Assembly (NCBI GenBank): GCA_963707665.1
Contig: CAVPQU010000018.1
Location: 62,001-126,000, forward strand
Source: DATJCV01 sp963707665
GTDB taxonomy: Bacteria; Pseudomonadota; Gammaproteobacteria; Burkholderiales; Burkholderiaceae_D
Reading direction: 5' to 3'
Length of the DNA stretch: 64,000 bases
The notes below the pieces were generated by a model. The model was not told where the DNA came from. It was given only the letters and a program-made list of their open reading frames with translations, and searched no databases. Both the position numbers and the translations under genes were made by a program. How positions within the stretch are numbered: the first letter of the stretch is position 1; every line of letters starts with the position of its first letter. Of this stretch, positions 17,288-27,016 are shown piece after piece.

Positions 17288-18403
17288 ATGAAAATCAATG
17301 AAAGTTTTATCGCGCAGATGCGCGATGCAACCCAGTTGTTGCAAAGCGCCGGCCCTGGCGCTGCTACCGCCGCCATCCAGCGCGCGCTGGCGGGCGTGGA
17401 TGCTGCGCCCGCGCCCGTGGTGACGCCGCAAGCGGCGCCTCTGATCGACATTAATCCGCCACCGGCGTGGGCGCACGATGCGCCCGCCGCAACTGCCGGT
17501 GCAACTGCCGCTGCCACTGTCGACACAGGCCGCTTCATCGCCGGCTCGTACACCAATCCGGCCGGGACGCGTGCCTACAAGCTGTACGTGCCCAGCAGTG
17601 CCGACGATGCGCCGCGGCCGCTGGTCGTGATGCTGCATGGGTGCCAACAAAACCCGGACGATTTTGCCGCTGGCACCGCGATGAATGCGCTGGCCGAACA
17701 AGAGCATTGCCTGGTGCTGTATCCGGCCCAGGCCCACGGCGCGAACAAATCGAATTGCTGGAATTGGTTCCGGCAACGCGACCAGCGGCGCGGGCGCGGC
17801 GAGCCGTCGCTGATTGCCGGCATGACGCGCGAGATCATGCTCGACTACAACATCGACCCGCAGCGGGTGTATCTCGCCGGCCTCTCGGCAGGTGGCGCCA
17901 TGGCGGCGGTGATGGCCGCCACTTACCCCGAGTTGTACGCCGCCGTTGGCATCCATTCCGGCTTGCCCTATGGTGCGGCGCACGACTTGCCGTCGGCGCT
18001 GGCGGCGATGAAAAATGGCCACGCCGGCCACGCCTCGGTCGCCGGGGAAGCGGCGCCATTTCCGCAGGCGATGCCGGTGATCGTGTTTCATGGTGAGCGC
18101 GATGCTACCGTCCATCCGCGCAATGGCACGCAGGTCGTGGCGCAATGCCTGGCAACGGCGCGCGCTGCCGATGGCGCCGAAGTTGGTGTCGAACATGGCC
18201 GGGTGCCAAACGGCCGTTCATACACGCGCACGATTCATTACGGCCCCGATGGGCAGGCGCTGGCGGAGCAATGGCTGGTGCATGGCGCCGGCCACGCCTG
18301 GTCGGGCGGCAGCGCCGAGGGTTCGTATACCGATCCGCGTGGTCCTTGCGCCAGCCGGGAAATGCTGCGCTTTTTTTATGCCCACCCACGCCGAGAAAAC
18401 TGA
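17288..18403 (+). CDS. PHB depolymerase family esterase
   Basis: A 371-residue alpha/beta hydrolase of the PHB depolymerase/LpqC-like esterase family. The fold is shown by RPLVVMLHGCQQNPDDFA (oxyanion region), the nucleophile motif GLSAGGAMAAVMAATYPELYAAVGIHSG, the acid region VFHGERDATVHPRNG, and the C-terminal histidine in GAGHAWSGG. No signal peptide is seen; residues 1-80 are alanine- and proline-rich. Hydrolysis of polyhydroxybutyrate itself is not proven, since other esters are possible. It follows the CopG-like regulator by 25 bases and probably forms an operon with it. Confidence 0.87.
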   Translation: MKINESFIAQMRDATQLLQSAGPGAATAAIQRALAGVDAAPAPVVTPQAAPLIDINPPPAWAHDAPAATAGATAAATVDTGRFIAGSYTNPAGTRAYKLYVPSSADDAPRPLVVMLHGCQQNPDDFAAGTAMNALAEQEHCLVLYPAQAHGANKSNCWNWFRQRDQRRGRGEPSLIAGMTREIMLDYNIDPQRVYLAGLSAGGAMAAVMAATYPELYAAVGIHSGLPYGAAHDLPSALAAMKNGHAGHASVAGEAAPFPQAMPVIVFHGERDATVHPRNGTQVVAQCLATARAADGAEVGVEHGRVPNGRSYTRTIHYGPDGQALAEQWLVHGAGHAWSGGSAEGSYTDPRGPCASREMLRFFYAHPRREN

Positions 18404-18423
18404 TGGTGCGCGGATGATCAAAT

Positions 18424-18483
18424 ATACTCCATTAATAGATGGCTAATTGCGCTCATGAAATAATAGTTATTTCAATATACTCC
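18424..18483 (-). repeat. Paired-GGAGTAT intergenic repeat, copy D
   Basis: Read on the minus strand, GGAGTAT boxes lie at 18483-18477 and 18430-18424, a 53-bp pitch in direct orientation. The core is more diverged than in copies B, F and G. It starts 20 bases after the PHB-depolymerase stop, between convergent genes. Confidence 0.7.
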
Positions 18484-18563
18484 TATTGAATAACTGCCAG
18501 GCCGGAAGATCCTTGCTCGTTTTCGGCATGCCTGGGTCGACATGGTGCCCAATACGATGCGAC

Positions 18564-19211
18564 TCAGTCCTGCAACTGTTCCGATTCCAGCACATGCTCA
18601 CCGCTGCGCGCCATCAGTACCGCTTCCAGCAAGGCATGGGCAATGCGCTCGGCCTGCACCGGCCGGTAGCGGCGCGGGATCAGCGGCCGGAAAACATGCG
18701 CGGCGGCCAGCGCCAGCGCTTCGGCGCGCCGCTGCTGTTGTCGTTCCGCATCGATCAGGGACGGTCGCACGATGGTGTAACTGCGATAGCCGACCGCGCG
18801 AATCCCGGCTTCGGCTTGCGCCTTGGTGCGCAGGTAGAAATTTCCGTTGAGGCTTGCTCCGAGCGATGAATTCAATGCGTAGCAACTGGCGCCGTTGGCA
18901 TGCGCAAGCTGCGCAACCTGGATCGGCAAGTCGCGGTCCACGAAGGCAAAGGCCGCTTGCGAGCCGGCCAGCTTGATGGTCGTGCCCAAGGTGCAGATCA
19001 CCGCGTCCGCCTGCCACCAGCTTGCCTTGGCCGGTAAATGCGCGAAATCGACTACCGGATTCTGTAATTTGGCGTTCGCCGGCAACGGGCGCCGGGTCGG
19101 TGCGATAACTTGCGCAACACGCGGGTCGGCCAGCGCCGCCGTCAGCACCTTGCTGCCGACAGCGCCGGTGGCACCCACCAGCAGTACTCGAATCGGACGT
19201 GGAGCATTCAT
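18564..19211 (-). CDS. NAD(P)-binding atypical SDR (HTATIP2/YbjT-like)
   Basis: A 215-residue Rossmann-fold protein of the atypical short-chain dehydrogenase group. The dinucleotide site is VLLVGATGAVGSKVLTAAL near residues 8-26. DAVICTLGTTIKLAGS, ASCYALNSSLGAS and FYLRTKAQAEAGIRAVGYRSYTIVRPSLI follow, the last corresponding to the YxxxK-like region (YLRTKAQAE). ATG 19211 begins just before the fold; an upstream in-frame start adds residues without family character. No substrate is known, and no operon partner is adjacent. Confidence 0.82.
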   Translation of the reverse strand: MNAPRPIRVLLVGATGAVGSKVLTAALADPRVAQVIAPTRRPLPANAKLQNPVVDFAHLPAKASWWQADAVICTLGTTIKLAGSQAAFAFVDRDLPIQVAQLAHANGASCYALNSSLGASLNGNFYLRTKAQAEAGIRAVGYRSYTIVRPSLIDAERQQQRRAEALALAAAHVFRPLIPRRYRPVQAERIAHALLEAVLMARSGEHVLESEQLQD

Positions 19212-19346
19212 ATTGGTTTTTATTCGACGGCCAGCACCACGCTGCCCAAGCATTTCAGTTTCTCATGGAATGCGCGCCAAACAAAAGCCGCCACTCGACC
19301 GCGCCGCACGCCATAACGCGGAGGATGAGGCGGGCGGGGCTGAAAC

Positions 19347-19380
19347 AAAAAAGCCCCAACCGAGATTGGTTGGGGCTTTA
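19347..19380 (-). terminator. Terminator of ssrA
   Basis: On the minus strand a nine-base stem GCCCCAACC/GGTTGGGGC runs into six T residues, directly after the tmRNA 3' end. Confidence 0.85.
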
Positions 19381-19384
19381 GTAA

Positions 19385-19746
19385 TGGTGGAGGCGGCGGG
19401 AATCGAACCCGCGTCCAAGAGTACTCTACAGACAGTTCTACATACTTAGCACTGCCATTTGATTTAATCCGGACGACGCGGACGTGCACGCTTCGGCAAG
19501 ACGAGTCACCTTTTGTTTAACGCTATGCCAAGTGACCCGGCGTAACGCGATTCCCTGTGAATGACTCCACCGCTGTTGCCAGCACGCCCCAGGGACGAGA
19601 CGCTGTGGAGCTAACCGGTTATTAAGCGGCTAGTGCGTACGAGTTATCGTTTGCAGTTATTACTTTTCCGGTTGTATTTACGAGGTGACCAGCCCTCGGT
19701 ATGCCCTGCGCTGCTTTGCAACCCCTGTCGAAACCAGGTCGCCCCC
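19385..19746 (-). ncRNA. ssrA: Transfer-messenger RNA (tmRNA)
   Basis: tmRNA rescues stalled ribosomes and tags the nascent chain for proteolysis. The minus strand begins GGGGGCGACCTGGTTTCGAC, the conserved tmRNA 5' end, and finishes with the T-arm GGTTCGATTCC and acceptor strand CCTCCACCA. The tag-coding region at 19654-19625 reads ANDNSYALAA followed by TAATAA. The length of 362 bases is normal. A TACACT -10-like box lies at 19770-19765, and the terminator follows. Confidence 0.97.
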
Positions 19747-19856
19747 AAAGATGACCTGTACCACAGTGTAGCAGATAGGTACGGACCGGCTGGATTCAAG
19801 AGGCGATCAACGTTGTTTATCCATCAAATCCGGGAAGGGCAGTACCCACATCGTTT

Positions 19857-20553
19857 TTAGACCTCAGCCCGAAGAAAATTGTCCGGCCGGAATTGTGCGC
19901 GTATTTTTTGCAGGAGATCCAGCGGCGTCAGTGCGATCGCATCGGCCCCCCATGAAGCGGGTTCCACAGCGCCGCAGTAGCCCCAGGCGGCGGCAATGGT
20001 TGGCATTCCTGCGGCACGGCCCGCCTGAATATCCCGCAAGTCGTCACCGACGTACCAGCAGTCGCCAGGTGCCAGTTGCAGGCGACTCGCGGCTTCCAGC
20101 AATGGGGCGGGGTGCGGCTTCGGATGCGCTGTCGTGTCGCCGGAAATGATGCAGGCGGCTTGTTGCAGGCCGATGCGCGGGATGAGTGGCTCGGTAAATC
20201 GGGCCGCCTTGTTGGTGACGATCCCCCATGCAAGCGATATTTCCTCGAGTTCCGCCAGCAAACAGATCAATACCGTCGAACAGCCGGCTGTCCTTGACCA
20301 GATCCGCTTCGTAAATATCGAGAAAGGCGATGCGTAATTCTTCGTACCCGGCGTCAGTCGGCTGCAGCTGGAAGGCAGCGCCGATCAGGCCGCGCGCGCC
20401 GGCCGAGGCGAACGGGCGCAACAATGGGTAGGGTGTTGGCGCCAGCCCGCGATCTGTGCGCAGCCGGTTGACTGCGGCTGCAAGGTCGGGTGCGGTATCG
20501 GCGAGGGTGCCATCGAGGTCAAACAGGATGGCGCTTGGTATGGTCAACCCCAT
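19857..20553 (-). CDS. gph: Phosphoglycolate phosphatase, frameshifted in this sequence
   Basis: Gph removes phosphate from 2-phosphoglycolate formed during DNA repair. It is a HAD-family hydrolase with motif I AILFDLDGTLADTAPDLAAA near the start, motif II IVTNK, and motif IV GDDLRDIQAGRAAGMPTIAAAWGY, with GD as the metal ligands. One extra A on the plus strand at 20260-20262 breaks the frame; removing it gives DGIDLLLAELEEISLAWGIVTNK. ATG 20553 has GGAAG upstream. It follows ubiG by 55 bases, the usual betaproteobacterial pair. Confidence 0.85.
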
Positions 20554-20608
20554 GGCGCTTCCGTGCGCAAATTCGGCGTGCAAACGCCGTCGATCAGCTG
20601 CACGAAAT

Positions 20609-21304
20609 TCATGCCGGACGGGTACAGGAAACCAGGTAGTTGACGCTGGTGTCCTGATTCAGTGAATAGGCGCGCGTCAACGGGTTGTAGCTCATGCCTC
20701 TCATATGGTTGACGAGCAAGCCGGTATTGCGGGCAAACCCTGCCAGTTCGGCCGGGGTAATGAACTTGGCGTAGTCGTGCGTTCCTTTTGGCAGCAGTTG
20801 GAGCAGATACTCGGCTCCGATCACGGCGAACAGGTATGACTTGGGATTGCGGTTAAGCGTGGAAAAAAATACTTGGCCGCCAGGTTTCACCAGCGTGGCG
20901 CATGCTTGCACGACGGCCGCGGGATCAGGCACGTGTTCCAGCATCTCCATGCAGGTGACGATGTCGTAGGCGGCCGGTTCACGCACGGCTAACTCCTCGG
21001 CGGCGATGCTTTCATAATCAACGTCAATGCCGGATTCAAGGCCATGCAGTTCGGCAACTTTCAATGCTTTGTCGGAGAGATCAATTCCCTTGACCTTGGC
21101 TCCTAGGCGCGCCATCGATTCCGCCAGAATCCCGCCGCCGCAGCCGACGTCCAGCACGGTTTTTCCTGTAACAGGGCTCTGTGCATGAATCCAGCCCAGG
21201 CGCAACGGATTGATTTCGTGCAGCGGTCGAAATTCGGACTCAGGGTCCCACCAGCGATGTGCCAAGGCACTGAATTTTTGCAGTTCTACGGGGTCGGCAT
21301 TCAT
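20609..21304 (-). CDS. ubiG: Ubiquinone biosynthesis O-methyltransferase UbiG
   Basis: UbiG performs both O-methylations of ubiquinone synthesis. The 231-residue product starts MNADPVELQKFSALAHRWWDPESEFRPLHEINPLRLGWI, the classical UbiG N-terminus. It carries the SAM site LDVGCGGGILAESMARLGA, CMEMLEHVPDP, and the ending HDYAKFITPAELAGFARNTGL...LTRAYSL. The frame is open upstream, but the conserved start fixes ATG 21304. Confidence 0.95.
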   Translation of the reverse strand: MNADPVELQKFSALAHRWWDPESEFRPLHEINPLRLGWIHAQSPVTGKTVLDVGCGGGILAESMARLGAKVKGIDLSDKALKVAELHGLESGIDVDYESIAAEELAVREPAAYDIVTCMEMLEHVPDPAAVVQACATLVKPGGQVFFSTLNRNPKSYLFAVIGAEYLLQLLPKGTHDYAKFITPAELAGFARNTGLLVNHMRGMSYNPLTRAYSLNQDTSVNYLVSCTRPA

Positions 21305-21365
21305 GCTGATAATGATACCGGAAAGTATGCCAACCAACGGTGGCTGATAGACATAAGAAGGGCAT

Positions 21366-21391
21366 AAAAAAACCCCGCCGCAGCGGGGTTT
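21366..21391 (-). terminator. Terminator of the first OmpA-like gene
   Basis: On the minus strand an eight-base stem AACCCCGC/GCGGGGTT with a four-base loop runs into seven T residues, 17 bases after the stop at 21408. Confidence 0.85.
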
Positions 21392-21407
21392 GTACTGAAC
21401 CAGCGAA

Positions 21408-22049
21408 TTACTTGGTGCGCGTACCAACGACTTCGATTTCAACGCGACGGTTTTGGGCGCGGCCTTGAGCAGTTTTGTTGCTGGCGACCGGTTGTTTCTC
21501 GCCTTTGCCCTCGGTATAAACGCGGTTTGCCTCAATGCCTTTCGATACCAGATAGGCTTTCACAGCTTCAGCGCGGCGCACCGACAGCTTCTGGTTGTAG
21601 GCGTCGGTGCCGACCGAGTCGGTATGGCCAACCGCAATGATCACTTCCAGATTCATGCCTTGCAATTTGGAGGTCAGGTCATCAAGCTTGGCTTTGCCGT
21701 CCGCTTTCAAGACTGATTTGTCAAAATCAAAGAAAGCATCGGCAGCAAACGTTACTTTTTCCGAGGTCGGTGCCGGAGCAGCTGGGGCAGGTGCAGGGGC
21801 TGGTGCAGGCGCTGGGGCGGCGGCCGGCGCGGCAGCTTTAACAATTTCACCATCGCAACCTGGAACCGAGTCAGCCGGTGTCCAATAGCCGGAATGCCAG
21901 CACAGGCCAAACGGATCGCGAACGATTACGCCACGGCTATCTTGCACGTAGGCACTGTTTGGTGTTTTTGCTTGAATGTTTTCCTGCGCAGATGCAGACA
22001 ACGTGACGACTGCGGTCGCAGCGAAGACGAGTTTTGCTAATTTATTCAT
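21408..22049 (-). CDS. OmpA family protein, short form without barrel
   Basis: A 213-residue exported protein: signal peptide 1-21; a short cysteine-containing segment with GLCWHSGYWTP and GCDG (about residues 45-68); an alanine/proline linker; and an OmpA/MotB peptidoglycan-binding domain (about 95-205) with VGHTDSVGTDAYNQKLSVRRAEAV and the conserved NRRVEIEV. It lacks the eight-strand barrel of classic OmpA, so it probably tethers the envelope to peptidoglycan through another membrane anchor. GAGGAG precedes the ATG. A second copy lies upstream. Confidence 0.88.
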   Translation of the reverse strand: MNKLAKLVFAATAVVTLSASAQENIQAKTPNSAYVQDSRGVIVRDPFGLCWHSGYWTPADSVPGCDGEIVKAAAPAAAPAPAPAPAPAPAAPAPTSEKVTFAADAFFDFDKSVLKADGKAKLDDLTSKLQGMNLEVIIAVGHTDSVGTDAYNQKLSVRRAEAVKAYLVSKGIEANRVYTEGKGEKQPVASNKTAQGRAQNRRVEIEVVGTRTK

Positions 22050-22348
22050 GTTTCTCCTCTCGGGTGAGATATCCGCAGATTAACTGCGCAACAAATCAAA
22101 TGTTCAAAATGTACGACATTGAAAATGGATGTTACCACTGGTTCAGACCCTCACATGCGAAGAATTGTTCACATGCAATGAACTTAATTCCCATTTTGCC
22201 ACAGGCATGTTCATGGGGCGAAGGTTGTCAAATCGGCCAAGCAACGTTTTTTCTTCTTTGTTGTATTTCAACAACGAAGTATAGGAGGGCTATCGATCAG
22301 GCGAGTAGATATGAGTCATAAATGTTTGACAAACAACAAGAATGTTGC

Positions 22349-23027
22349 TTATTTGGCGATTCCGCGGACATCAATTATTACGCGCCGGTTTGGCGCCAGG
22401 CACTCGGTCAAATTTTTGTGATTCAGCTTGTCGTTGCAGGTTTTTACCGGTTGGGTCGCCCCTAGGCCGCGGGTTTCAATGGCAGTCGCGATTCCTTTGT
22501 TCTTCAGATAGGAGGCAACGGTGTTCGCGCGCTGCGTCGATAGCTTTTCGTTATATTCCGCAGTCCCTAAACGATCGGCATGGCCGGTAACCAGAATAGT
22601 GTCGATGGCGCACGTGCCCAACCTGTTCAGTACATCGTCATCGATCTGGCTTTTGGCTGCTGTCGACAAAGTTGCCTTGTTGAATCCAAAAAACAGATTA
22701 CCTTGCAGCGTCACCGTGAAATCGCAACGTGCGACCGGTGCCGACATGGGTGCTCGGCGCCATCTCCACCGGCGTGGTTGCGATTGCGGGCGCAATCGGC
22801 TTGGCGACGATCGGTGGTACCAGCGCGCCGTCGCAGCCGGTGACGGCAGCATCCGGCGTCCAAGAGCCGGAGCGCCAGCACAGGCCATCGCCGCTTTTCA
22901 TCACGGCGCCGCTCGCGTCCTGGGCATAGCCGCCGGATGCGGATGGGAGCTGGGCGCCGGCGGTTTGTGCCAGCAGAGTCGTACTGGCGCAACCAAGTGT
23001 CAATCCGACGATAAGTTTGTTCAACAT
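22349..23027 (-). CDS. Second short OmpA family protein, frameshifted in this sequence
   Basis: This is a paralogue of the previous gene, with signal peptide MLNKLIVGLTLGCASTTLLAQ, the same cysteine segment (GLCWRSGSWTP, GCDG), a linker, and an OmpA C-terminal domain with TGHADRLGTAEYNEKLSTQRANTVASYLKNKG and NRRVIIDV. One extra G on the plus strand at 22748-22750 breaks the linker; removing it joins MAPST to MSAPVARCDFTV. The cysteine at the linker end pairs with none in the first copy. The 299-base gap to the first copy (22050-22348) is AT-rich; no gene or structure was recognised there. Confidence 0.82.
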
Positions 23028-23250
23028 GTGGGCTTCTCTATCCAGTTGATGCGTGTCAATTCAAGGCCGCATTTAAGCATATTTTTTCAAAGGTAAGCGC
23101 CAGCGTCCGTGCCCATCACAATGCGTACCTCGAGCCGGCGAGGTCAGGGAAGCACCGGGTCGCATGTTAAAATCAATGGTTTTGAAGCCATGCGAGTTAC
23201 TGCGTTGGCGGCATATCTGTGCTTATCTAAATTGATGGACCGACTCCCCT

Positions 23251-25867
23251 ATGGATCAATTCGCTAAAGAAACCATTCCGATTTCGCTCGAAGAAGAGAT
23301 GCGCAAGAGCTATCTCGATTATGCGATGAGCGTGATCGTCGGGCGCGCGCTGCCGGACGTGACGGGACGGTCTTAAGCCGGTGCATCGCCGGGTATTGTT
23401 CGCGATGCACGAAATGAACAATGTCTGGAACCGGCCCTACGTCAAATGCGCACGCGTGGTCGGTGAAACCATGGGTAAATACCACCCGCATGGCGACGCG
23501 TCGATTTACGACACATTGGTGCGGATGGCGCAGGATTTTTCGCTGCGCTACACCTTGGTGGACGGTCAGGGCAACTTCGGCTCGGTTGATGGCGACAGTG
23601 CGGCGGCGATGCGTTACACCGAGTGCCGCCTCGACAAGATCGCGGCGGAACTGCTGGCCGACATTGAAAAGGAAACCGTTGATTTCGTTCCCAACTATGA
23701 CGGCAAGGAAAAAGAGCCGTCGGTGTTGCCGACCCGGATTCCCAACCTGCTGATTAATGGTTCTTCGGGTATTGCCGTCGGCATGGCGACCAATATTCCG
23801 CCGCATAACATTACCGAAGTGGTCGACGGCGCCTTGCACGTATTGCGCAATGCCGACTGCTCGATTGACGAGCTGATCGAAATCATTCCGGCGCCGGATT
23901 TTCCGACCGGCGGCATCATCTACGGCGTCTCCGGCGTGCGCGACGGCTACCGCACCGGCCGCGGCCGCGTCGTCATGCGGGCCAAGACGCATTTCGAGGA
24001 ATTCGGCAAGGAACATCGCAGTGCCATCATCATCGACGAGTTGCCGTACCAGGTGAATAAGAAGTCGCTGCTGGAACGGATTGCCGAACTGGTGCGCGAC
24101 AAGAAGCTCGACGGCATTTCCGACATCCGCGACGAATCCGACAAATCCGGCATGCGCGTGGTAATCGAACTCAAGCGCGGTGAAGTGCCGGAAGTGGTGC
24201 TGAACAACCTGTACAAGCAAACCCAGTTGCAGGACACCTTCGGCATGAATATGGTGGCGCTGGTCGATGGCCAGCCGCGCCTGCTCAACTTGAAGCAGAT
24301 GCTGGAATGCTTCCTGGCGCACCGGCGCGAAGTGGTCACCCGCCGCACCGTGTTCGAGTTGCGCAAGGCGCGCGAACGCGGCCACGTGCTGGAAGGCCTG
24401 GCGGTGGCGCTGGCCAATATCGACGATTTCATCGCGATCATCAAGGCTGCGCCGACGCCGCCGGTGGCCAAGGCGGAATTGATGGCACGCGCCTGGGATT
24501 CCGCGTTGGTGCGCGAGATGCTGGCCCGCACCGGCGCCGACAATGCGGGCGGCATCGAAGCCTTCCGGCCGGAGAACTTGCCGACTCGTTACGGCATGCA
24601 AAGCGACGGACTATATAAACTGTCCGATGATCAGGCGCAGGAAATTCTGCAAATGCGCCTGCAGCGCCTGACCGGACTGGAACAAGACAAGATCGTCAAC
24701 GAATACAAGGATGTGATGGCGCAGATCGCCGATCTGCTCGACATCCTGGCCAAGCCGGCACGCGTGACGGCAATCATTACCGACGAACTCACGGCCGCCA
24801 AAAACGAATACGGCGAAGGCAACAAGGACGTGCGCCGTTCACAGATCGAACTGAATCCAACCGATCTCGGAACCGAAGACCTGATTACGCCGCAGGATAT
24901 GGTGGTCACGTTGTCGCACACCGGCTACATGAAGTCGCAGCCGATCTCGGAATATCGCGCGCAAAAGCGCGGCGGCCGCGGCAAGCAGGCCACCGCGACG
25001 AAGGAGGACGACTGGATCGACCAGTTGTTCATTGCCAATACCCATGACTACATCTTGTGTTTTAGCGATCGTGGCCGGCTGTACTGGCTCAAGGTCTGGG
25101 AAGTGCCGCAAGGCTCGCGCAACTCCCGCGGGCGGCCGATCGTCAACATGTTCCCACTGCAAGACGACGAAAAAATCACGGTTATCCTGCCGCTTTCCGG
25201 CGAAAACCGCAGCTTCCCGGAAGATCATTATGTGTTCATGGCGACCAGCCTGGGCACCGTCAAGAAGACTTCGCTCTCCGACTTCAGAAATCCACGCAAG
25301 GCCGGCATCATCGCGGTCGACCTGGATGAAGGCGATTTCCTGATCGGCGCGGCGCTGACTGATGGTCGGCAAGACGTGATGCTGTTTTCGGATGCCGGCA
25401 AGGCCGTGCGCTTTGACGAAAACGATGTGCGGCCGATGGGTCGTACCGCGCGCGGCGTGCGCGGCATGAACCTGGAGGAAGGGCAGTGTGTAATTGCCAT
25501 GCTGGTGGCGGAAAACAGCGACGAACGGCAGTCCGTACTGACGGCTACTCAAAATGGTTTTGGCAAGCGTACGCCGATAGCCGAATACACGCGTCACGGC
25601 CGAGGTACCAAGGGCATGATCGCAATCCAGACCAGTGAGCGTAACGGCAAGGTGGTGGCCGCCACGCTGGTGGAAGAGCGCGACGAAATTATGCTGATCA
25701 CGACCGGTGGCGTACTGATTCGCACCCGTGTTGCCGAAATCCGCGAGATGGGTCGCGCCACGCAGGGAGTAACTCTGATTGCGGTGGAGGACGGCACTAT
25801 GCTTTCCGGGCTTCAGCGGCTGATGGAATCGGATGTCGAGGAAGAGCGCGGCGAGCTGGAGGAGTAA
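23251..25867 (+). CDS. gyrA: DNA gyrase subunit A, frameshifted in this sequence
   Basis: GyrA forms the cleavage-religation core of gyrase. The reconstructed 871-residue protein has the N-terminal LEEEMRKSYLDYAMSVIVGRALPD, the quinolone region HPHGDASIYD (positions 78-87, with Ala83 and Asp87), the active tyrosine in AAAMRYTECR, GyrA-box-like QKRGGRGK, and six C-terminal beta-pinwheel repeats. One extra A at 23362 creates a stop at codon 43; removing it gives ALPDVRDGLKPVHRRV. Because gyrA is essential, this is almost certainly sequence error. A TTAAAAT promoter element lies at 23167. The stop overlaps the serC start. Confidence 0.93.
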
Positions 25868-26970
25868 TGGCGCAGATTTACAATTTTTCCGCTGGCCCGG
25901 CGGTATTGCCGAAAGAGGTGTTGCGCCAAGCTGCAGACGAAATGCTGGACTGGCATGGCAGTGGCATGTCCGTGATGGAAATGAGTCATCGCGGCAAGGA
26001 GTTTATATCCATTATCGAAGCCGCCGAAGCGGACTTGCGCGAACTGTTGGCGGTGCCGGATAACTACCGGATTCTCTTCCTGCAAGGTGGCGGCATTGGC
26101 GAAAACGCCGTGATCCCGATGAATTTGCTGGGGCGGGGAACGCAGCCGGCCGTGATCGATTTCGTCGTTACCGGCTCATGGTCGATCAAGTCAATGAAGG
26201 AAGCGGCAAAATATGGCACGGTAAATGTGGCGGCGTCGTCGAAAGACACTGGCTACACGACGATTCCGGAGCGTGCCGATTGGAAGCTGTCGACCGCCCC
26301 TGCTTATGTGCATTTGTGTACCAATGAGACGATCGGTGGCGTCGAATATCAGTTCACGCCGGAGGTAGAAGCGCAGACCAATGGCGCCCCGCTGGTGGCC
26401 GACATGTCGTCGCACATCCTGTCGCGGACGGTCGATGTGGCGAAATACGGCGTGATCTATGGCGGTGCACAAAAAAACATCGGTCCGGCTGGCTTGACGC
26501 TGGCAATCGTGCGCGATGATCTGATCGGCCATGCGTTATCGATCTGCCCATCGGTATTCGACTGGAAGCTGGTAGCCGACAACCATTCGATGTACAACAC
26601 GCCGCCAACTTACGCGATCTATATTGCCGGACTGGTATTTCAGTGGTTGAAGCGCCAGGGCGGGGTGGCCGCAATGGAGCAATGCAATATCGAGAAATCC
26701 CGGTTGTTGTATGACTATCTGGATTCCAGCGATTTTTATGGTACGCGTGTGGCCAGGGAGTGCCGTTCGCGCATGAATGTCCCGTTCTTCCTGGCGGATG
26801 ACGCGCTGAACGATGCTTTTCTTGCGGGCGCCCGGGAGCGTGGCTTGCTGCAACTGAAGGGACACAAATCGGTGGGTGGCATGCGTGCCTCGATATACAA
26901 CGCCATGCCGATAGCAGGCGTGCAGGCGTTGATTGCCTATCTGCGGGAATTCGAAAAAACGAGGGCCTGA
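25867..26970 (+). CDS. serC: Phosphoserine aminotransferase
   Basis: SerC makes 3-phosphoserine from 3-phosphohydroxypyruvate in serine synthesis and also serves the PLP pathway. The 367-residue protein opens with YNFSAGPAVLPKEVL, and has SHRGKEF, FLQGGG and the PLP-lysine segment GVIYGGAQKNIGPAGL. It ends with GGMRASIYNAMP. The ATG overlaps the gyrA TAA by one base, showing translational coupling within the long array. Confidence 0.96.
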   Translation: MAQIYNFSAGPAVLPKEVLRQAADEMLDWHGSGMSVMEMSHRGKEFISIIEAAEADLRELLAVPDNYRILFLQGGGIGENAVIPMNLLGRGTQPAVIDFVVTGSWSIKSMKEAAKYGTVNVAASSKDTGYTTIPERADWKLSTAPAYVHLCTNETIGGVEYQFTPEVEAQTNGAPLVADMSSHILSRTVDVAKYGVIYGGAQKNIGPAGLTLAIVRDDLIGHALSICPSVFDWKLVADNHSMYNTPPTYAIYIAGLVFQWLKRQGGVAAMEQCNIEKSRLLYDYLDSSDFYGTRVARECRSRMNVPFFLADDALNDAFLAGARERGLLQLKGHKSVGGMRASIYNAMPIAGVQALIAYLREFEKTRA

Positions 26971-27016
26971 TTTGTGCGCACCTTGACCATTTTCCAGGCT
27001 TTTATCTACGATTTCC

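Noticed and set aside
19385..19420. Possible tRNA gene from the GGTTCGATTCC T-arm
   Set aside because: The T-arm and acceptor belong to the tRNA-like domain of ssrA; no anticodon arm is present.
22277..22320. GAAGTATAGGAGG stretch resembling a repeat box
   Set aside because: It has no second box 53-54 bp away and no matching core.
23264..24601. Minus-strand open frame of over 440 codons
   Set aside because: It is antisense to gyrA and lacks any family signature.
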